Shown: one piece after another, positions 52,408 to 60,853 of the stretch | How the letters are laid out: each line of letters starts with the position of its first letter | Numbering within the stretch: the first letter of the stretch is position 1 | NCBI GenBank assembly: GCA_017535315.1 | Contig: JAFXUD010000003.1 | Span: forward strand, 1-64,000 | Length of the DNA stretch: 64,000 bases | Direction of reading: 5' to 3' | DNA from: Victivallales bacterium | Lineage (GTDB): Bacteria; Verrucomicrobiota; Lentisphaeria; Oligosphaerales; Oligosphaeraceae | The notes under the pieces: model-generated | The model's input: the letters and a program-made list of their open reading frames with translations, nothing else | Told to the model about the DNA's origin: nothing | Database searches by the model: none | Position numbers and translations under genes: made by a program

Positions 52408-53292
52408 ATGGTTATTGGCATTGACATCGGAGGCACCAAATGCGGGGTCGCCAAGGCGGATGAACAAGGGAACATCTTGGAGACAAGACTGTTCAGGACG
52501 ACAACCTGCCAGGAGACGTTGGCTAAAATTTTGGCTGCTGTCGAGGAACTGCACCCAGGGGATTCCCCAAAATTCGGCATCTCCTGCGGCGGTCCGCTGG
52601 ATGCAGGGCGGGGGATTATCCTCTCGCCGCCTAACCTTCCAGGCTGGGATGAAGTCCATATCACGGAAATTTTGGAAAGGCGCTTCGGTGGACATGCGCG
52701 CCTGATGAACGACGCCAATGCTGGCGCTCTAGCTGAATGGAAGTTTGGAGCTGGCCGCGGTACACGCAACATGGTTTTCCTGACCCATGGAACAGGAATG
52801 GGATGCGGTCTGATTCTCGAAGGTAAACTCTATGAGGGAACCACTGGCGATGCAGGTGAGGCAGGACACGTGCGGCTGGCTCCAGACGGCCCAGTCGGCT
52901 ATGGCAAGCCTGGCTCTTTCGAGGGGTTTTGCTCTGGTGCTGGCATAGCCAGGCTTGCCAAGGGGAGGATACCTGGTTTCCCTGAACCGACCGCCAAGGA
53001 GGTGGCGGAGGCTGCTGATCGCGGGTGTTCCGAGGCGATTGCCGTCATGAATGAAAGTGGTGCATGGTTGGGACGCGCCCTTGCTATGCTGATTGATATC
53101 TTGAACCCTGAAATGATTGTTTTGGGTTCAATATTTGTGCGCAGCGGACATTTGCTGAAAACAGCCATGCAACGCGAGCTTGAGGCGGAAGCACTGCCGT
53201 CGGCCTTGGCTGCCTGTCGCATCGTTCCTGCGGAACTTGGCGAGCGGACTGGCATAATCGCCGCTGTGACAGTTGCGCTGACAGCCTACTAG
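52408..53292 (+). CDS. ROK family sugar kinase lacking the zinc motif
   Basis: A 294-residue kinase: phosphate loop IDIGGTKCGVAKAD at 4-17, NDANAGALAEWKFGAG (catalytic Asp region), THGTGMGCGLI and LNPEMIVLGSIF. Following GEAGHVRL the usual CxCGxxGC zinc cysteines are absent; the sequence reads GYGKPGSFEGFCSG instead. ROK kinases phosphorylate glucose, N-acetylmannosamine or allose; the loss of zinc ligands argues against the standard GlcK or NanK type. It is 43 bp after clpA but functionally unrelated. Confidence 0.85.
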   Translation: MVIGIDIGGTKCGVAKADEQGNILETRLFRTTTCQETLAKILAAVEELHPGDSPKFGISCGGPLDAGRGIILSPPNLPGWDEVHITEILERRFGGHARLMNDANAGALAEWKFGAGRGTRNMVFLTHGTGMGCGLILEGKLYEGTTGDAGEAGHVRLAPDGPVGYGKPGSFEGFCSGAGIARLAKGRIPGFPEPTAKEVAEAADRGCSEAIAVMNESGAWLGRALAMLIDILNPEMIVLGSIFVRSGHLLKTAMQRELEAEALPSALAACRIVPAELGERTGIIAAVTVALTAY

Positions 53293-53398
53293 TGCAAGGC
53301 ATTAGATAATGTCGTTCTTTCGTTCTGTCCTTGCAAGGTGTTAGTTTTTTCAAGTTTGCTTTCTAGCTTGAGCAAGGATGTTATGGTCGTTTTTTGGG

Positions 53399-53639
53399 GG
53401 GAATTATATACTTTAGTTGCCGATTGGACTTTACCCACAGAGAAGAGCCGCGTAAGCGGCGGCAAGAGTATAGCCGTGGGTGGAGCGAAGCCGCGATAGC
53501 GGCGAAGCGAAACCCACGGTCAGATGCCCCCCCCAGTCCCCGTGCGCCTTGCCGCGTAGCGCAGCGAAGCGGCAAGGCGCATCTTGGCTATCGACCAGTG
53601 AGGGATAATTTCATCAGGAAACTGAAGTATATAGTTCCC
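53399..53639 (+). mobile_element. 241-bp MITE-like element, copy A
   Basis: The terminal inverted repeats begin GGGAATTATATACTT at 53399 and end complementary at 53639 with about three mismatches in 23 bp. The interior holds the CCGTGGGT and GCCTTGCCGC hairpin cores. It is about 93% identical to the inverted copy at 55193-55433. No coding capacity. It accounts for most of the 53293-53699 gap. Confidence 0.85.
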
Positions 53640-53699
53640 TTTTTTTGCTCTATGGGTTTTCTCAGCTGGAACCATGCAGGAAAATCTGTTATGTCTGAT

Positions 53700-54641
53700 T
53701 CAAACCCTCATGGCAATTTTGCTGTATGGTGGGATGCTTTCTGTGAGCCAGACATTGCCGCCGATGACGGAGTGGTGCCCGATGGTGACGTTGCCGAGAA
53801 TGGTGCTTTCCGCGTAGATGGTGACGTTGTCCTCGATGTTGGGATGGCGCTTGTTGCCTTTGATGATTTTGCCGCATGCGTCTTTCGGGAAGCTGAGTGC
53901 CCCAAGCGTGACCCCCTGGTAGAGCTTCACGTTGTTGCCGATGACGGCGGTCTCGCCGATGACAACGCCCGTACCATGGTCGATGAAGAAGTGCCGTCCG
54001 ATGGTAGCTCCTGGATTGATGTCGATGCCCGTTATGGTGTGTGCATATTCGCTCATGACCCTGGGGAGCAGCGGGACATGCGCCACATAGAGCTCGTGCG
54101 CGATACGGTGAACGCTGATGCACTTGAAACCTGGGTAGGCAAGGATGATTTCATCGAGGGACTGCGTGGCGGGGTCGCCGTCGAGGGCGGCCTGCACATC
54201 GTCCAGCAGGAGTTCCCTGATTTCGGGAAGTTTTTTGAGTAGGGCGGCTGCGACGGAACGCGCGTGCTGCACACAGTCCTCATTGCAGTTTTCTCGCTTG
54301 CACTTATAGGAGAAGGCCTTGGCTATCTGCGAGGCCAGGCCGCTGTGAATCTGGTTAAGCATGTTGCCAACGGTGAAGAACTGTCCAGCCTGGGTGATTT
54401 CACGCCGTCCCGTGTAGCCAGGGAAAAGGAGGTCCAGCATCGATTCCAGAAGCCCCACGACGACGTCACGCTCGGGGATGGACTGGTTTTCGCTGTAACT
54501 GACGCCAAGGCCCTTTGCGTAGGAGTCGCAGAGCTGGCCCGTGACCTCCTGCGCCATCTCCGTGCTCCAGTCAATGCGTCCATTCATGCAGTTCTCGCAG
54601 GTCTTCATCGCTTGCTTTATGGGATTCTCTGATTTGTTCAT
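53700..54641 (-). CDS. cysE: Serine O-acetyltransferase
   Basis: A 313-residue protein with the CysE N-terminal helical domain ([28 protein letters not shown]) and a left-handed beta-helix with hexapeptide repeats ([60 protein letters not shown]) carrying the catalytic Asp/His. It makes O-acetylserine for cysteine synthesis. The N-terminal ~80 residues include extra cysteines ([17 protein letters not shown]) as in EpsC-type enzymes. The short C-terminal tail ([10 protein letters not shown]) lacks the usual long CysK-binding end. The ATG overlaps the dtd stop (ATGA). Confidence 0.92.
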   Translation of the reverse strand: MNKSENPIKQAMKTCENCMNGRIDWSTEMAQEVTGQLCDSYAKGLGVSYSENQSIPERDVVVGLLESMLDLLFPGYTGRREITQAGQFFTVGNMLNQIHSGLASQIAKAFSYKCKRENCNEDCVQHARSVAAALLKKLPEIRELLLDDVQAALDGDPATQSLDEIILAYPGFKCISVHRIAHELYVAHVPLLPRVMSEYAHTITGIDINPGATIGRHFFIDHGTGVVIGETAVIGNNVKLYQGVTLGALSFPKDACGKIIKGNKRHPNIEDNVTIYAESTILGNVTIGHHSVIGGNVWLTESIPPYSKIAMRV

Positions 54642-55087
54642 TTGGTGCTGTCCTTTTCAATGAGGATGGTGACGGGGCCGTCGTTGACCAGGGAGACCGC
54701 CATATCTGCCCCGAACTCGCCAGTCTCCACCTTGGTGCCAGACTGCTTCAGCCTATCGACGAAGTAGTTGTAGAGTGGCTCGGATACGGGTGGCTGCGCG
54801 GCCTCGATGTAGGAGGGTCTGCGCCCCTTCCGTGCATCGCCGTAGAGGGTAAACTGGCTAACAACCAGCAATTCGCCGCCCACATCGCCCAACGCCAAGT
54901 TCATCTTGCCCTCCGCATCGCTGAAGATGCGGAGGGCAAGGCACTTGTCAGCCAGGAAATCGGCCTCCGCCTGGGTGTCGCCGACTTTGACGCCCAGCAG
55001 AATCAACATGCCCTTGCCTATTTTGCCGACTGTCTTGCCGTCGATGGCGACGGAGGCCTCTGTTACTCGTTGGATTAGTACGCGCAT
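54638..55087 (-). CDS. dtd: D-aminoacyl-tRNA deacylase
   Basis: 149 residues from [13 protein letters not shown] at 55087; the reading to 55156 is unlike the family. Complete active-site motifs [17 protein letters not shown] and the C-terminal cross-dimer NDGPVTI motif. It hydrolyses D-Tyr and other D-aminoacyl or Gly-mischarged tRNAs. Length typical. It runs into cysE with a 4-bp overlap. Both genes are bracketed by inverted 241-bp elements. Confidence 0.93.
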   Translation of the reverse strand: MRVLIQRVTEASVAIDGKTVGKIGKGMLILLGVKVGDTQAEADFLADKCLALRIFSDAEGKMNLALGDVGGELLVVSQFTLYGDARKGRRPSYIEAAQPPVSEPLYNYFVDRLKQSGTKVETGEFGADMAVSLVNDGPVTILIEKDSTK

Positions 55088-55192
55088 TTGTATTTCTTGG
55101 CTTGAACTTAAAGTGTAGGCAAATAACTTCCATGGGGTTCGCTTCGCTTCATCCATGGTGGGATTCTGTCGCCCCTACGGGGCTTAATTTAT

Positions 55193-55433
55193 GGGAATTA
55201 TATACTTGAGTTTCCTGATGAAATTGTCCCTCACTGGTCGATGACCAAGATGCGCCTTGCCGCTTCGCTGCGCTACGCGGCACGGCGCACAGGGACTGGG
55301 GTGGTCATCTGACCGTGGGTTTCGCTTCGCCGCTGTCGCGGCTTCGCTCCACCCACGGCTATGCTCCTGCCGCCGCTTACGCGGCTCTTCTCTGTTGGTG
55401 AAGTCTAATCGGCAACTAAAGTACATAATTCCC
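55193..55433 (-). mobile_element. 241-bp MITE-like element, copy B (inverted)
   Basis: Same length and ~93% identity to the copy at 53399-53639 but in opposite orientation. Ends GGGAATTATATACTT (55193) and complementary at 55433. It lies upstream of dtd, so it may supply or disturb its promoter. Neither copy shows a clear target duplication. Confidence 0.85.
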
Positions 55434-55455
55434 TATTTTATTGGGGGCTTTATGT

Positions 55456-55527
55456 CCGTGGGTTTCGCTCGCCCCAGAGGTGCTCACTCCACCCACGGCT
55501 ATGCTCTGTCGCCGCTAACGCGGCTTT
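55456..55527. repeat. Partial hairpin-core repeat
   Basis: CCGTGGGT/ACCCACGG and GCCGC/GCGGC hairpins of the family core, without terminal repeats, abutting the 3' end of the membrane protein gene. Confidence 0.65.
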
Positions 55528-57006
55528 TTATTGCAGGAATTTGAGTTTGGATTCGTTTTGAGGTGGTGGGACGACTCGCCAGAGTTGGCAGCCAGAGGGC
55601 CACTGTTTTTCGAGGATGAGCCAGTCCCGTCCGTTGACGTAGATATCCGCCAGGGGGGAGTTGTCCTTGGGGTAGTATTTCCCATTAGGTGGCGGGATGA
55701 GGATGTGCAGTTGTTCGTCGGTCTCCTGCTTGAGTAGATCATCCTGCTGGAAATCCAGCCTGGCGACGAAGCGTTTTTCAAGCGGGTCGGGGTAGGCGGC
55801 GGGGAGCTTGAGACCGTAGAGCATCGTGCGGGACTGCGGCCAGAACTGGTCGATGAAGGCGGTGAGTTCTTCGCGTGGGGGTAGTCCCCCTGGTGCCAGT
55901 GCCACGATGGAACCATGAGTGAAGGAGGAGGCGATGCGGAAGGAGGCAAGAATGATAATGATGAGGCTTGCCAGCGTTGTCTCTCGGGACACCTTGTGGG
56001 GTAACGTGCAGATGCTGGCAAGGGTGACGGTGGAGAGGATGTCCACAATGACAAGCGGCCAAACTGCCGTGGCGGGGATCTGGATGCAGCGGCTGAGGGC
56101 GGCTACAGCAAGTAGGAGGACAACCTGGACTATCAGGCACTGGGATGCTTCCTTTTTATCGCTTTTGAGGCAAAGGATGACAAGCGGCGCGAGGAAAAGG
56201 AGGATGATAACGCTAAGTGGATTGGGTGTGATTAGAATGAGATTGAAGCCCTTCCGCGAAATCGAAGGAAGCCTGGCGAAAAGGTCGCGCAAACCGAAAA
56301 AAACATCGTCCATGACCAGCCAGTTCCAAAGAAGCCAGATGAAGATGCTGTAGGCGGCTGTGGACCAGAGGAGGGTGCGCAGCCCGCTGGTGGGGCTGCC
56401 CTGTTCAGCCAGGTCCTTTTTCGCGATGATATAGAGCAGGATGGCCGTGGCGCAGCCCGTGAAGAGTCCTGCTAGGCCGCAAAGACAGAGGATTCCGCAG
56501 CAGGCAGAGGCCACGATCATGCTGCGCAGGTTCTTTGTCTCCTTCCACAGAACCAAGTGGTAGAGGATTTCGGCGGCGGGGACGGCGGCAATCCAGTTTG
56601 GGTCAAGGGAGAGCAGAACATCCCTAATGACAGGGAGAACGGCACTGAGCAGGATAGGCAACCAAGCAAGTTTCAAGTGCCCTGTATGCAGGAGGATGCG
56701 GACAAAGATGGTGAGCATCCAGGCCTGCGTCAGTGCGCACATCAGGCGTGGACCGCTGAGCCTGATAGGCGTGGCGACGGCTTCGCATACCAGCAAGCAA
56801 AGGCTCTGGAGGGCGGGGTAGTCGGTATTGCCGACGAGTGCCTGCCTGCCCCAGTTGTTACCCGCGCGGAGCGCCTCCGTGATGGCCTGGTGAATCTCCA
56901 TCGCCTCTGTTGGCTTATGGGGAAGAAGATACAGCAGGAGCAGCAGCACCACGAAAACGGTGGGCAATGTCCAAGGCGGCAATTTATGTTCAGTGTCTTC
57001 TTCCAT
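55528..57006 (-). CDS. Polytopic GT-C-like membrane protein
   Basis: A 492-residue protein with about 11 membrane helices and a C-terminal soluble domain of ~100 residues. The N-terminal loop after the first helix (EIHQAITEALRAGNNWGRQA) and the layout resemble GT-C glycosyltransferases of the PMT/ArnT type, but the diagnostic DE/DD motif is not clear. The C-terminal domain ends with ADIYVNGRDWLILEKQWPSG, predicted beta-rich. It is third in line with a secreted unknown protein and a processive GT2 enzyme, so transfer of lipid-linked sugars to an envelope polymer is plausible. Confidence 0.65.
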   Translation of the reverse strand: MEEDTEHKLPPWTLPTVFVVLLLLLYLLPHKPTEAMEIHQAITEALRAGNNWGRQALVGNTDYPALQSLCLLVCEAVATPIRLSGPRLMCALTQAWMLTIFVRILLHTGHLKLAWLPILLSAVLPVIRDVLLSLDPNWIAAVPAAEILYHLVLWKETKNLRSMIVASACCGILCLCGLAGLFTGCATAILLYIIAKKDLAEQGSPTSGLRTLLWSTAAYSIFIWLLWNWLVMDDVFFGLRDLFARLPSISRKGFNLILITPNPLSVIILLFLAPLVILCLKSDKKEASQCLIVQVVLLLAVAALSRCIQIPATAVWPLVIVDILSTVTLASICTLPHKVSRETTLASLIIIILASFRIASSFTHGSIVALAPGGLPPREELTAFIDQFWPQSRTMLYGLKLPAAYPDPLEKRFVARLDFQQDDLLKQETDEQLHILIPPPNGKYYPKDNSPLADIYVNGRDWLILEKQWPSGCQLWRVVPPPQNESKLKFLQ

Positions 57007-57040
57007 TGTACGTGGTTAGGGATTAGAGAGTAGGGGCTAA

Positions 57041-57120
57041 GGATTAGGGGCTAGAGATTTGGGATTAGGGGCTAGGGGCAAAGATAATGAGTCTTTTCCC
57101 AAATCCCTATCCCCTAATCC
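57041..57120. repeat. GGATTAGGGGCTAG fold-back repeat
   Basis: Left arm 57041-57064 pairs with right arm 57097-57120 over 24 bp with two mismatches. It lies in the 115-bp gap between two genes of the polysaccharide operon. Sequence style shared with 12241-12298. Confidence 0.75.
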
Positions 57121-57121
57121 C

Positions 57122-58573
57122 TCAACTACTCTTGGCAGTGGCATTGGGATCAGCGAAGTGCTTGGTCTTCTCCCAATGGTGTGGGTTCGAGAAGAGTTGG
57201 AGGAAGCCCTTCCAAGCGGCGATGCTCATCATCATCCAGTAGAAGGGCATGAGAAGCGAATACTTCGCCAACTCCCCTACACCTCGCCGCACACACGCGA
57301 TGGCGCTGGTATAGACGAAGATAAAGTTGCCGACGAAGAGGCAGAAGGAGCCCATCGCGAAGATGGAGGTCGGGAAGAACTGGTCCAGACCCGCAGGGCG
57401 CACGAAGAGCCAGAGCAGCGTCATGATCCAGTAGAGCGGGTTGACGAGTTGGCTGATGAAGGTGCCGCCGATGAGAAGGTGGAACTGGAGGCTGTTCCAG
57501 AAGCCCAGTTTGCGATGGAAATTGAGCAGGTCGCGAGTGTGGATGCAGTAGGTCTGCACATACCCCTTGACCCACCTGGAGCGCTGCTTGATCCAATACG
57601 GGACGGAGGGACACGCTTGCTCCCAGGTGGTGGATTCGAGGATGCGCGTTCGCCATCCCTGGCTGAAGAGGCGCAATCCAAGGTCGCAGTCTTCCGTGAC
57701 GTTGTATTCATCCCAACCGCCGACCTGACGCAAAACGTTCAGACGGAAGTGGTTGGAGGTGCCACCAAGCGGAATGGGGGCTTGGAGGCAATCAAGTCCA
57801 GGCAGGCAAAGCCCGAACCAGGTGGCATATTCGGCGGTGAAGCAGCGGGTCAGCAGATTGAAGGTCGGATTGTAGTAGCCCAGTTTCGCTTGGATGCACG
57901 CAACATTCGGCGGACACTTCGCAAAGGCGTGGGCTGCTTTCTTGAGTTGGTCGGGCTCGGTCTGGTCTTCGGCGTCGTAGATGACCAGGTAGTCTGCGTC
58001 GCCGTCTTCGATGCCAACGTTGCACGCCTTCGGTTTCGTGCGTGGATACGACTTCGGGATGCGGACAACTTTGAATGGCGGCTTCAGGTCGAGCTTGTCG
58101 GCAACGGCGAGGGTCTCCTCGTCGTCTTCCTCGATGAGCAGTCTGATTTCAAGACGGTCCTTTGGGTAGTCGAGCTTCTGGAGGCCGCGGATGAGGTTGG
58201 GAAGCACGTCACCCTCCTTGTACATGGGCAGGATAACCATGTACTTGGGCCACTTTTTGCCATTCGGCGGGCGCGATATCTCCGCCTTCGTGAAGGACAT
58301 CTCGCGCGGTTTTCGCAGCGCCAGTTCAATGATAAGCATCCTGTAGAGGGTTGTCAGGAGATAGAAGACGGTCAAGATGAAGTTGACAACCAGCAGCTCG
58401 CTTCGGTAGTCGAACACGGCCCAGAGGAGAAGGGCGGTGACGGCTCCGATGAGGAACCACTTCTGCCAGGCGCAGAGCGTCAGCGTCGCCTGCGGGAAGC
58501 CCCGCGGCGAAAGAGGCGCGCTGCTGTCGTGCGTGGTCAGGTCGCAAATCTTGTTGGGTGGTGGTTGTGGCAT
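57122..58573 (-). CDS. Processive family 2 glycosyltransferase (membrane, cellulose synthase-like)
   Basis: A 483-residue GT2 with membrane helices on both sides. The cytosolic catalytic domain has MVILPMYKEGD, KPKACNVG, the DAEDQTEPDQL metal motif (DxD-like), TEDCDLGLRL (TED base) and QRSRWVKGYVQT, the Q(Q/R)xRW signature of processive synthases. Two N-terminal helices and about four C-terminal ones. It should polymerise a polysaccharide from UDP-sugar at the inner membrane. It is flanked by a secreted unknown gene (22 bp upstream) and the GT-C-like gene. No PilZ domain seen. Confidence 0.88.
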   Translation of the reverse strand: MPQPPPNKICDLTTHDSSAPLSPRGFPQATLTLCAWQKWFLIGAVTALLLWAVFDYRSELLVVNFILTVFYLLTTLYRMLIIELALRKPREMSFTKAEISRPPNGKKWPKYMVILPMYKEGDVLPNLIRGLQKLDYPKDRLEIRLLIEEDDEETLAVADKLDLKPPFKVVRIPKSYPRTKPKACNVGIEDGDADYLVIYDAEDQTEPDQLKKAAHAFAKCPPNVACIQAKLGYYNPTFNLLTRCFTAEYATWFGLCLPGLDCLQAPIPLGGTSNHFRLNVLRQVGGWDEYNVTEDCDLGLRLFSQGWRTRILESTTWEQACPSVPYWIKQRSRWVKGYVQTYCIHTRDLLNFHRKLGFWNSLQFHLLIGGTFISQLVNPLYWIMTLLWLFVRPAGLDQFFPTSIFAMGSFCLFVGNFIFVYTSAIACVRRGVGELAKYSLLMPFYWMMMSIAAWKGFLQLFSNPHHWEKTKHFADPNATAKSS

Positions 58574-58595
58574 TTTTGACTATTGTCTTGGCAAG

Positions 58596-60722
58596 TCATT
58601 GCCTCTTTTGTTTCTGCATGAGGAGGAATGGTGCAATCTGGTCGGCAAGCCAGTTGATGGCGTTGTCGCTGGGTACGGCGGAGGTAATGCCCTTTGCGCT
58701 GTACCACGCCTCCATATCGACGGGGGATGCGATTTGCCTGGAGTAGAGATCGATAACGGGGATGTCCGTAGCGACGGCGATTTCCTTCGTGTAGAGGGCA
58801 TTCAGCCGCGTAGCTTCCTTGTTTAGGCCAGGCAGAGGTGGCAGGCACACGGGAACAGGTTCGATACCGCGCTCTAGGCACGCTTGAACGATAAATAGGA
58901 GGAGCGTGGCGTTGAAGAGCGGCTCCTCTTGCTCCTGGAGGCTGGCAAGCCCGTTGACAAGTACTGCTATGCCAGGCTTCCAATTGAGCAGGTTTTCTAG
59001 ATGCGCGAGGAGGGTGGCGGTTGTGGTGGCACCTTCGTCGGCCTCCACTGGGGCGAAACCGCAGAACGCGTAGTTTTTTTGCGGAAGCTGAGCAGTTTTT
59101 TTATAATAATTTACTTCATCCTTGAAGAGCCTTTCGCGAATTGCATCGCCCAGCTTGTTGGTGCTTTGGGAGGAGTTTGAAGCCCCCGAAAAGGCGTCGA
59201 GTACGCAAACGCTCAGGGCATTGGATAATGGTTTGTTTTTCTTGCTGGTTGTAGAAAGCGGGTTGCAGACCAGAGTAACGCGGTTTGATTGAGCCGAGAT
59301 GGCTTCTCCCGTGGCATCAATGCGGTTGATTTCATCGTGCGGACGGATGAGACGCAGGCATGCGGGGGCGATGGCGTTCTTTCCCGCAAGGGTTATGCGG
59401 AATTGGACTTTGTCCGCCTCGTCAGGGAGGCTTTGAATGCAACGTGACAGGATGCGTTGTCCTTCCAAAGGCTCTTCTGTATGCGAAAGGAGGTTGTTGC
59501 CCTTGCAGAGTTCCGTGACCAGAGTGGCCTGGGAGAGAATGGCACTGGCGTTTTCAGGCGCGTCGATTTTCAGTGTGCATTCCAATGGCGCGTTGTGCGG
59601 AATGACCAGCGGGGATTTACTGATGCGGGCCCGCAGAAAAAGGGGATGGGCGGGCTGGAATCGTTCCACGGCGGGTATCTCCCATTTGCCGTCGAGGCGG
59701 ATGCCAGGGCGGAAGCTGGCGTTATGCACGAGAGTGTCGCCCTTGAAGGCCAACTCCTTGCCCTCCAAGTCGATGAACACGGCGTTCTTTGCTTGGACAG
59801 TGGCCTGGCAGATGGTCTCGTCTGTGGCGGTGAAATGGGTGGCACCGACGGCGTTGTAGAAGAAGGAGGCTGTTTCCTCTGGTTTGTCTTTGGTTTCCAG
59901 CGTGAAGCCTGGCAGGAAGTTCGGGGCGGCGTCGCCTGTGACGGGCTCTGGCTTGCCGTTGCGCAGGATGAGGGCCTCTGGCGGGGCTTCATCCCGTCGC
60001 AGGAGGGAAAGCAGCTGGATCGTGTAAGTGCCTTTGGGCATGTCGTTCCAGACCTTCCCCATGAATGCACCGTCCCGCTGCTCGGCTGACGTCCAGTCGG
60101 CCATGGGCATGCCGTCCGCAAGAATGGCCCATGCGGTGTTGGGCTGCTTGGTACCGAAACTAAAGGTGGTTGCTTCATCGAAATGCAGGACAGTCTCCCA
60201 CTGGATGGCGTGGCAGGCGTGCGGATTGTCCCCGAATTTCCAGTAGTCGCCCTGAGGTATCTCGCCCATTTTGGTGACGAACGCTGCCCGCATATCGGTT
60301 GCCGCCGTGGTTTTCAGGCTGCCGAAGTAGCGTTCAATCTCCTGTGTGGTGAAGGCACGTGTGGTGATGGGGCGCTTGACCAGCGTGACCTTTACCTTGT
60401 TTGGTGACGTGTTAAGCACCTCCTTCGGATGCTTCGCCTTGCAGAAGTAAAGCTCCATCTTCCCTGTGCGCTGCTTCTTGGTGAGCGCGGTCAAGTCCAG
60501 TCGGATGCCCACACCAGGCACAACGGAAGCAGGGAACGGCGTGCCCTGTCCGTCAAACGCCAGGCAGGAGGCACACTCGACGCCTTTTGGGACAGGCACA
60601 AGAAACTGCCGTCCCCACGGCGGCATCTCCGCCGACAGCTTCACATCGGCCTCCTGGACCAGCCACCCGCCTTGTAGAAGGGCAGTCAAGGTCAATAGGA
60701 TTGTGAATATGCGGTATTTCAT
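58596..60722 (-). CDS. Exported protein with C-terminal SGNH-like fold, function unknown
   Basis: About 708 residues; the start at 60722 (MKYRIFTILLTLTALLQGG) gives a signal peptide, with GGGAAGAG upstream. Residues ~20-480 are beta-rich and include a PA14-like pattern (WKFGDNPHACHAIQWETVLH) and paired beta-sandwich segments. The last ~220 residues (PGIAVLVNGLAS, IEPVPVCLPPLPG, TDIPVIDLYSRQIAS) resemble an SGNH fold in strand order, but GDS and DxxH are not recognisable. It is first in the operon with GT2 and GT-C-like genes, so it may bind or modify the polymer. Divergent from the sugar-binding lipoprotein gene. Confidence 0.6.
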   Translation of the reverse strand: MKYRIFTILLTLTALLQGGWLVQEADVKLSAEMPPWGRQFLVPVPKGVECASCLAFDGQGTPFPASVVPGVGIRLDLTALTKKQRTGKMELYFCKAKHPKEVLNTSPNKVKVTLVKRPITTRAFTTQEIERYFGSLKTTAATDMRAAFVTKMGEIPQGDYWKFGDNPHACHAIQWETVLHFDEATTFSFGTKQPNTAWAILADGMPMADWTSAEQRDGAFMGKVWNDMPKGTYTIQLLSLLRRDEAPPEALILRNGKPEPVTGDAAPNFLPGFTLETKDKPEETASFFYNAVGATHFTATDETICQATVQAKNAVFIDLEGKELAFKGDTLVHNASFRPGIRLDGKWEIPAVERFQPAHPLFLRARISKSPLVIPHNAPLECTLKIDAPENASAILSQATLVTELCKGNNLLSHTEEPLEGQRILSRCIQSLPDEADKVQFRITLAGKNAIAPACLRLIRPHDEINRIDATGEAISAQSNRVTLVCNPLSTTSKKNKPLSNALSVCVLDAFSGASNSSQSTNKLGDAIRERLFKDEVNYYKKTAQLPQKNYAFCGFAPVEADEGATTTATLLAHLENLLNWKPGIAVLVNGLASLQEQEEPLFNATLLLFIVQACLERGIEPVPVCLPPLPGLNKEATRLNALYTKEIAVATDIPVIDLYSRQIASPVDMEAWYSAKGITSAVPSDNAINWLADQIAPFLLMQKQKRQ

Positions 60723-60853
60723 GGTTGTCTCTTCCCGCTGCTTGCACAACGGGTGCGAGGAAAAAAGCTGCTTTTGAATTGAAGAAATCCTAAAGCGGAT
60801 TACATTGAATAGCGAAATAATCAAAACAATAATATAATCAACAGGAGATTTCA

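Noticed and set aside
53399-55433. Composite transposon with transposase
   Set aside because: No transposase or integrase ORF lies between or in the 241-bp elements; only dtd and cysE are present, so only a MITE-like status is claimed.
60805-60838. Promoter TTGAAT/TATAAT for the sugar-binding lipoprotein
   Set aside because: The spacer is 22 bp and the predicted start would fall on the ribosome site, so it is not listed as a promoter.
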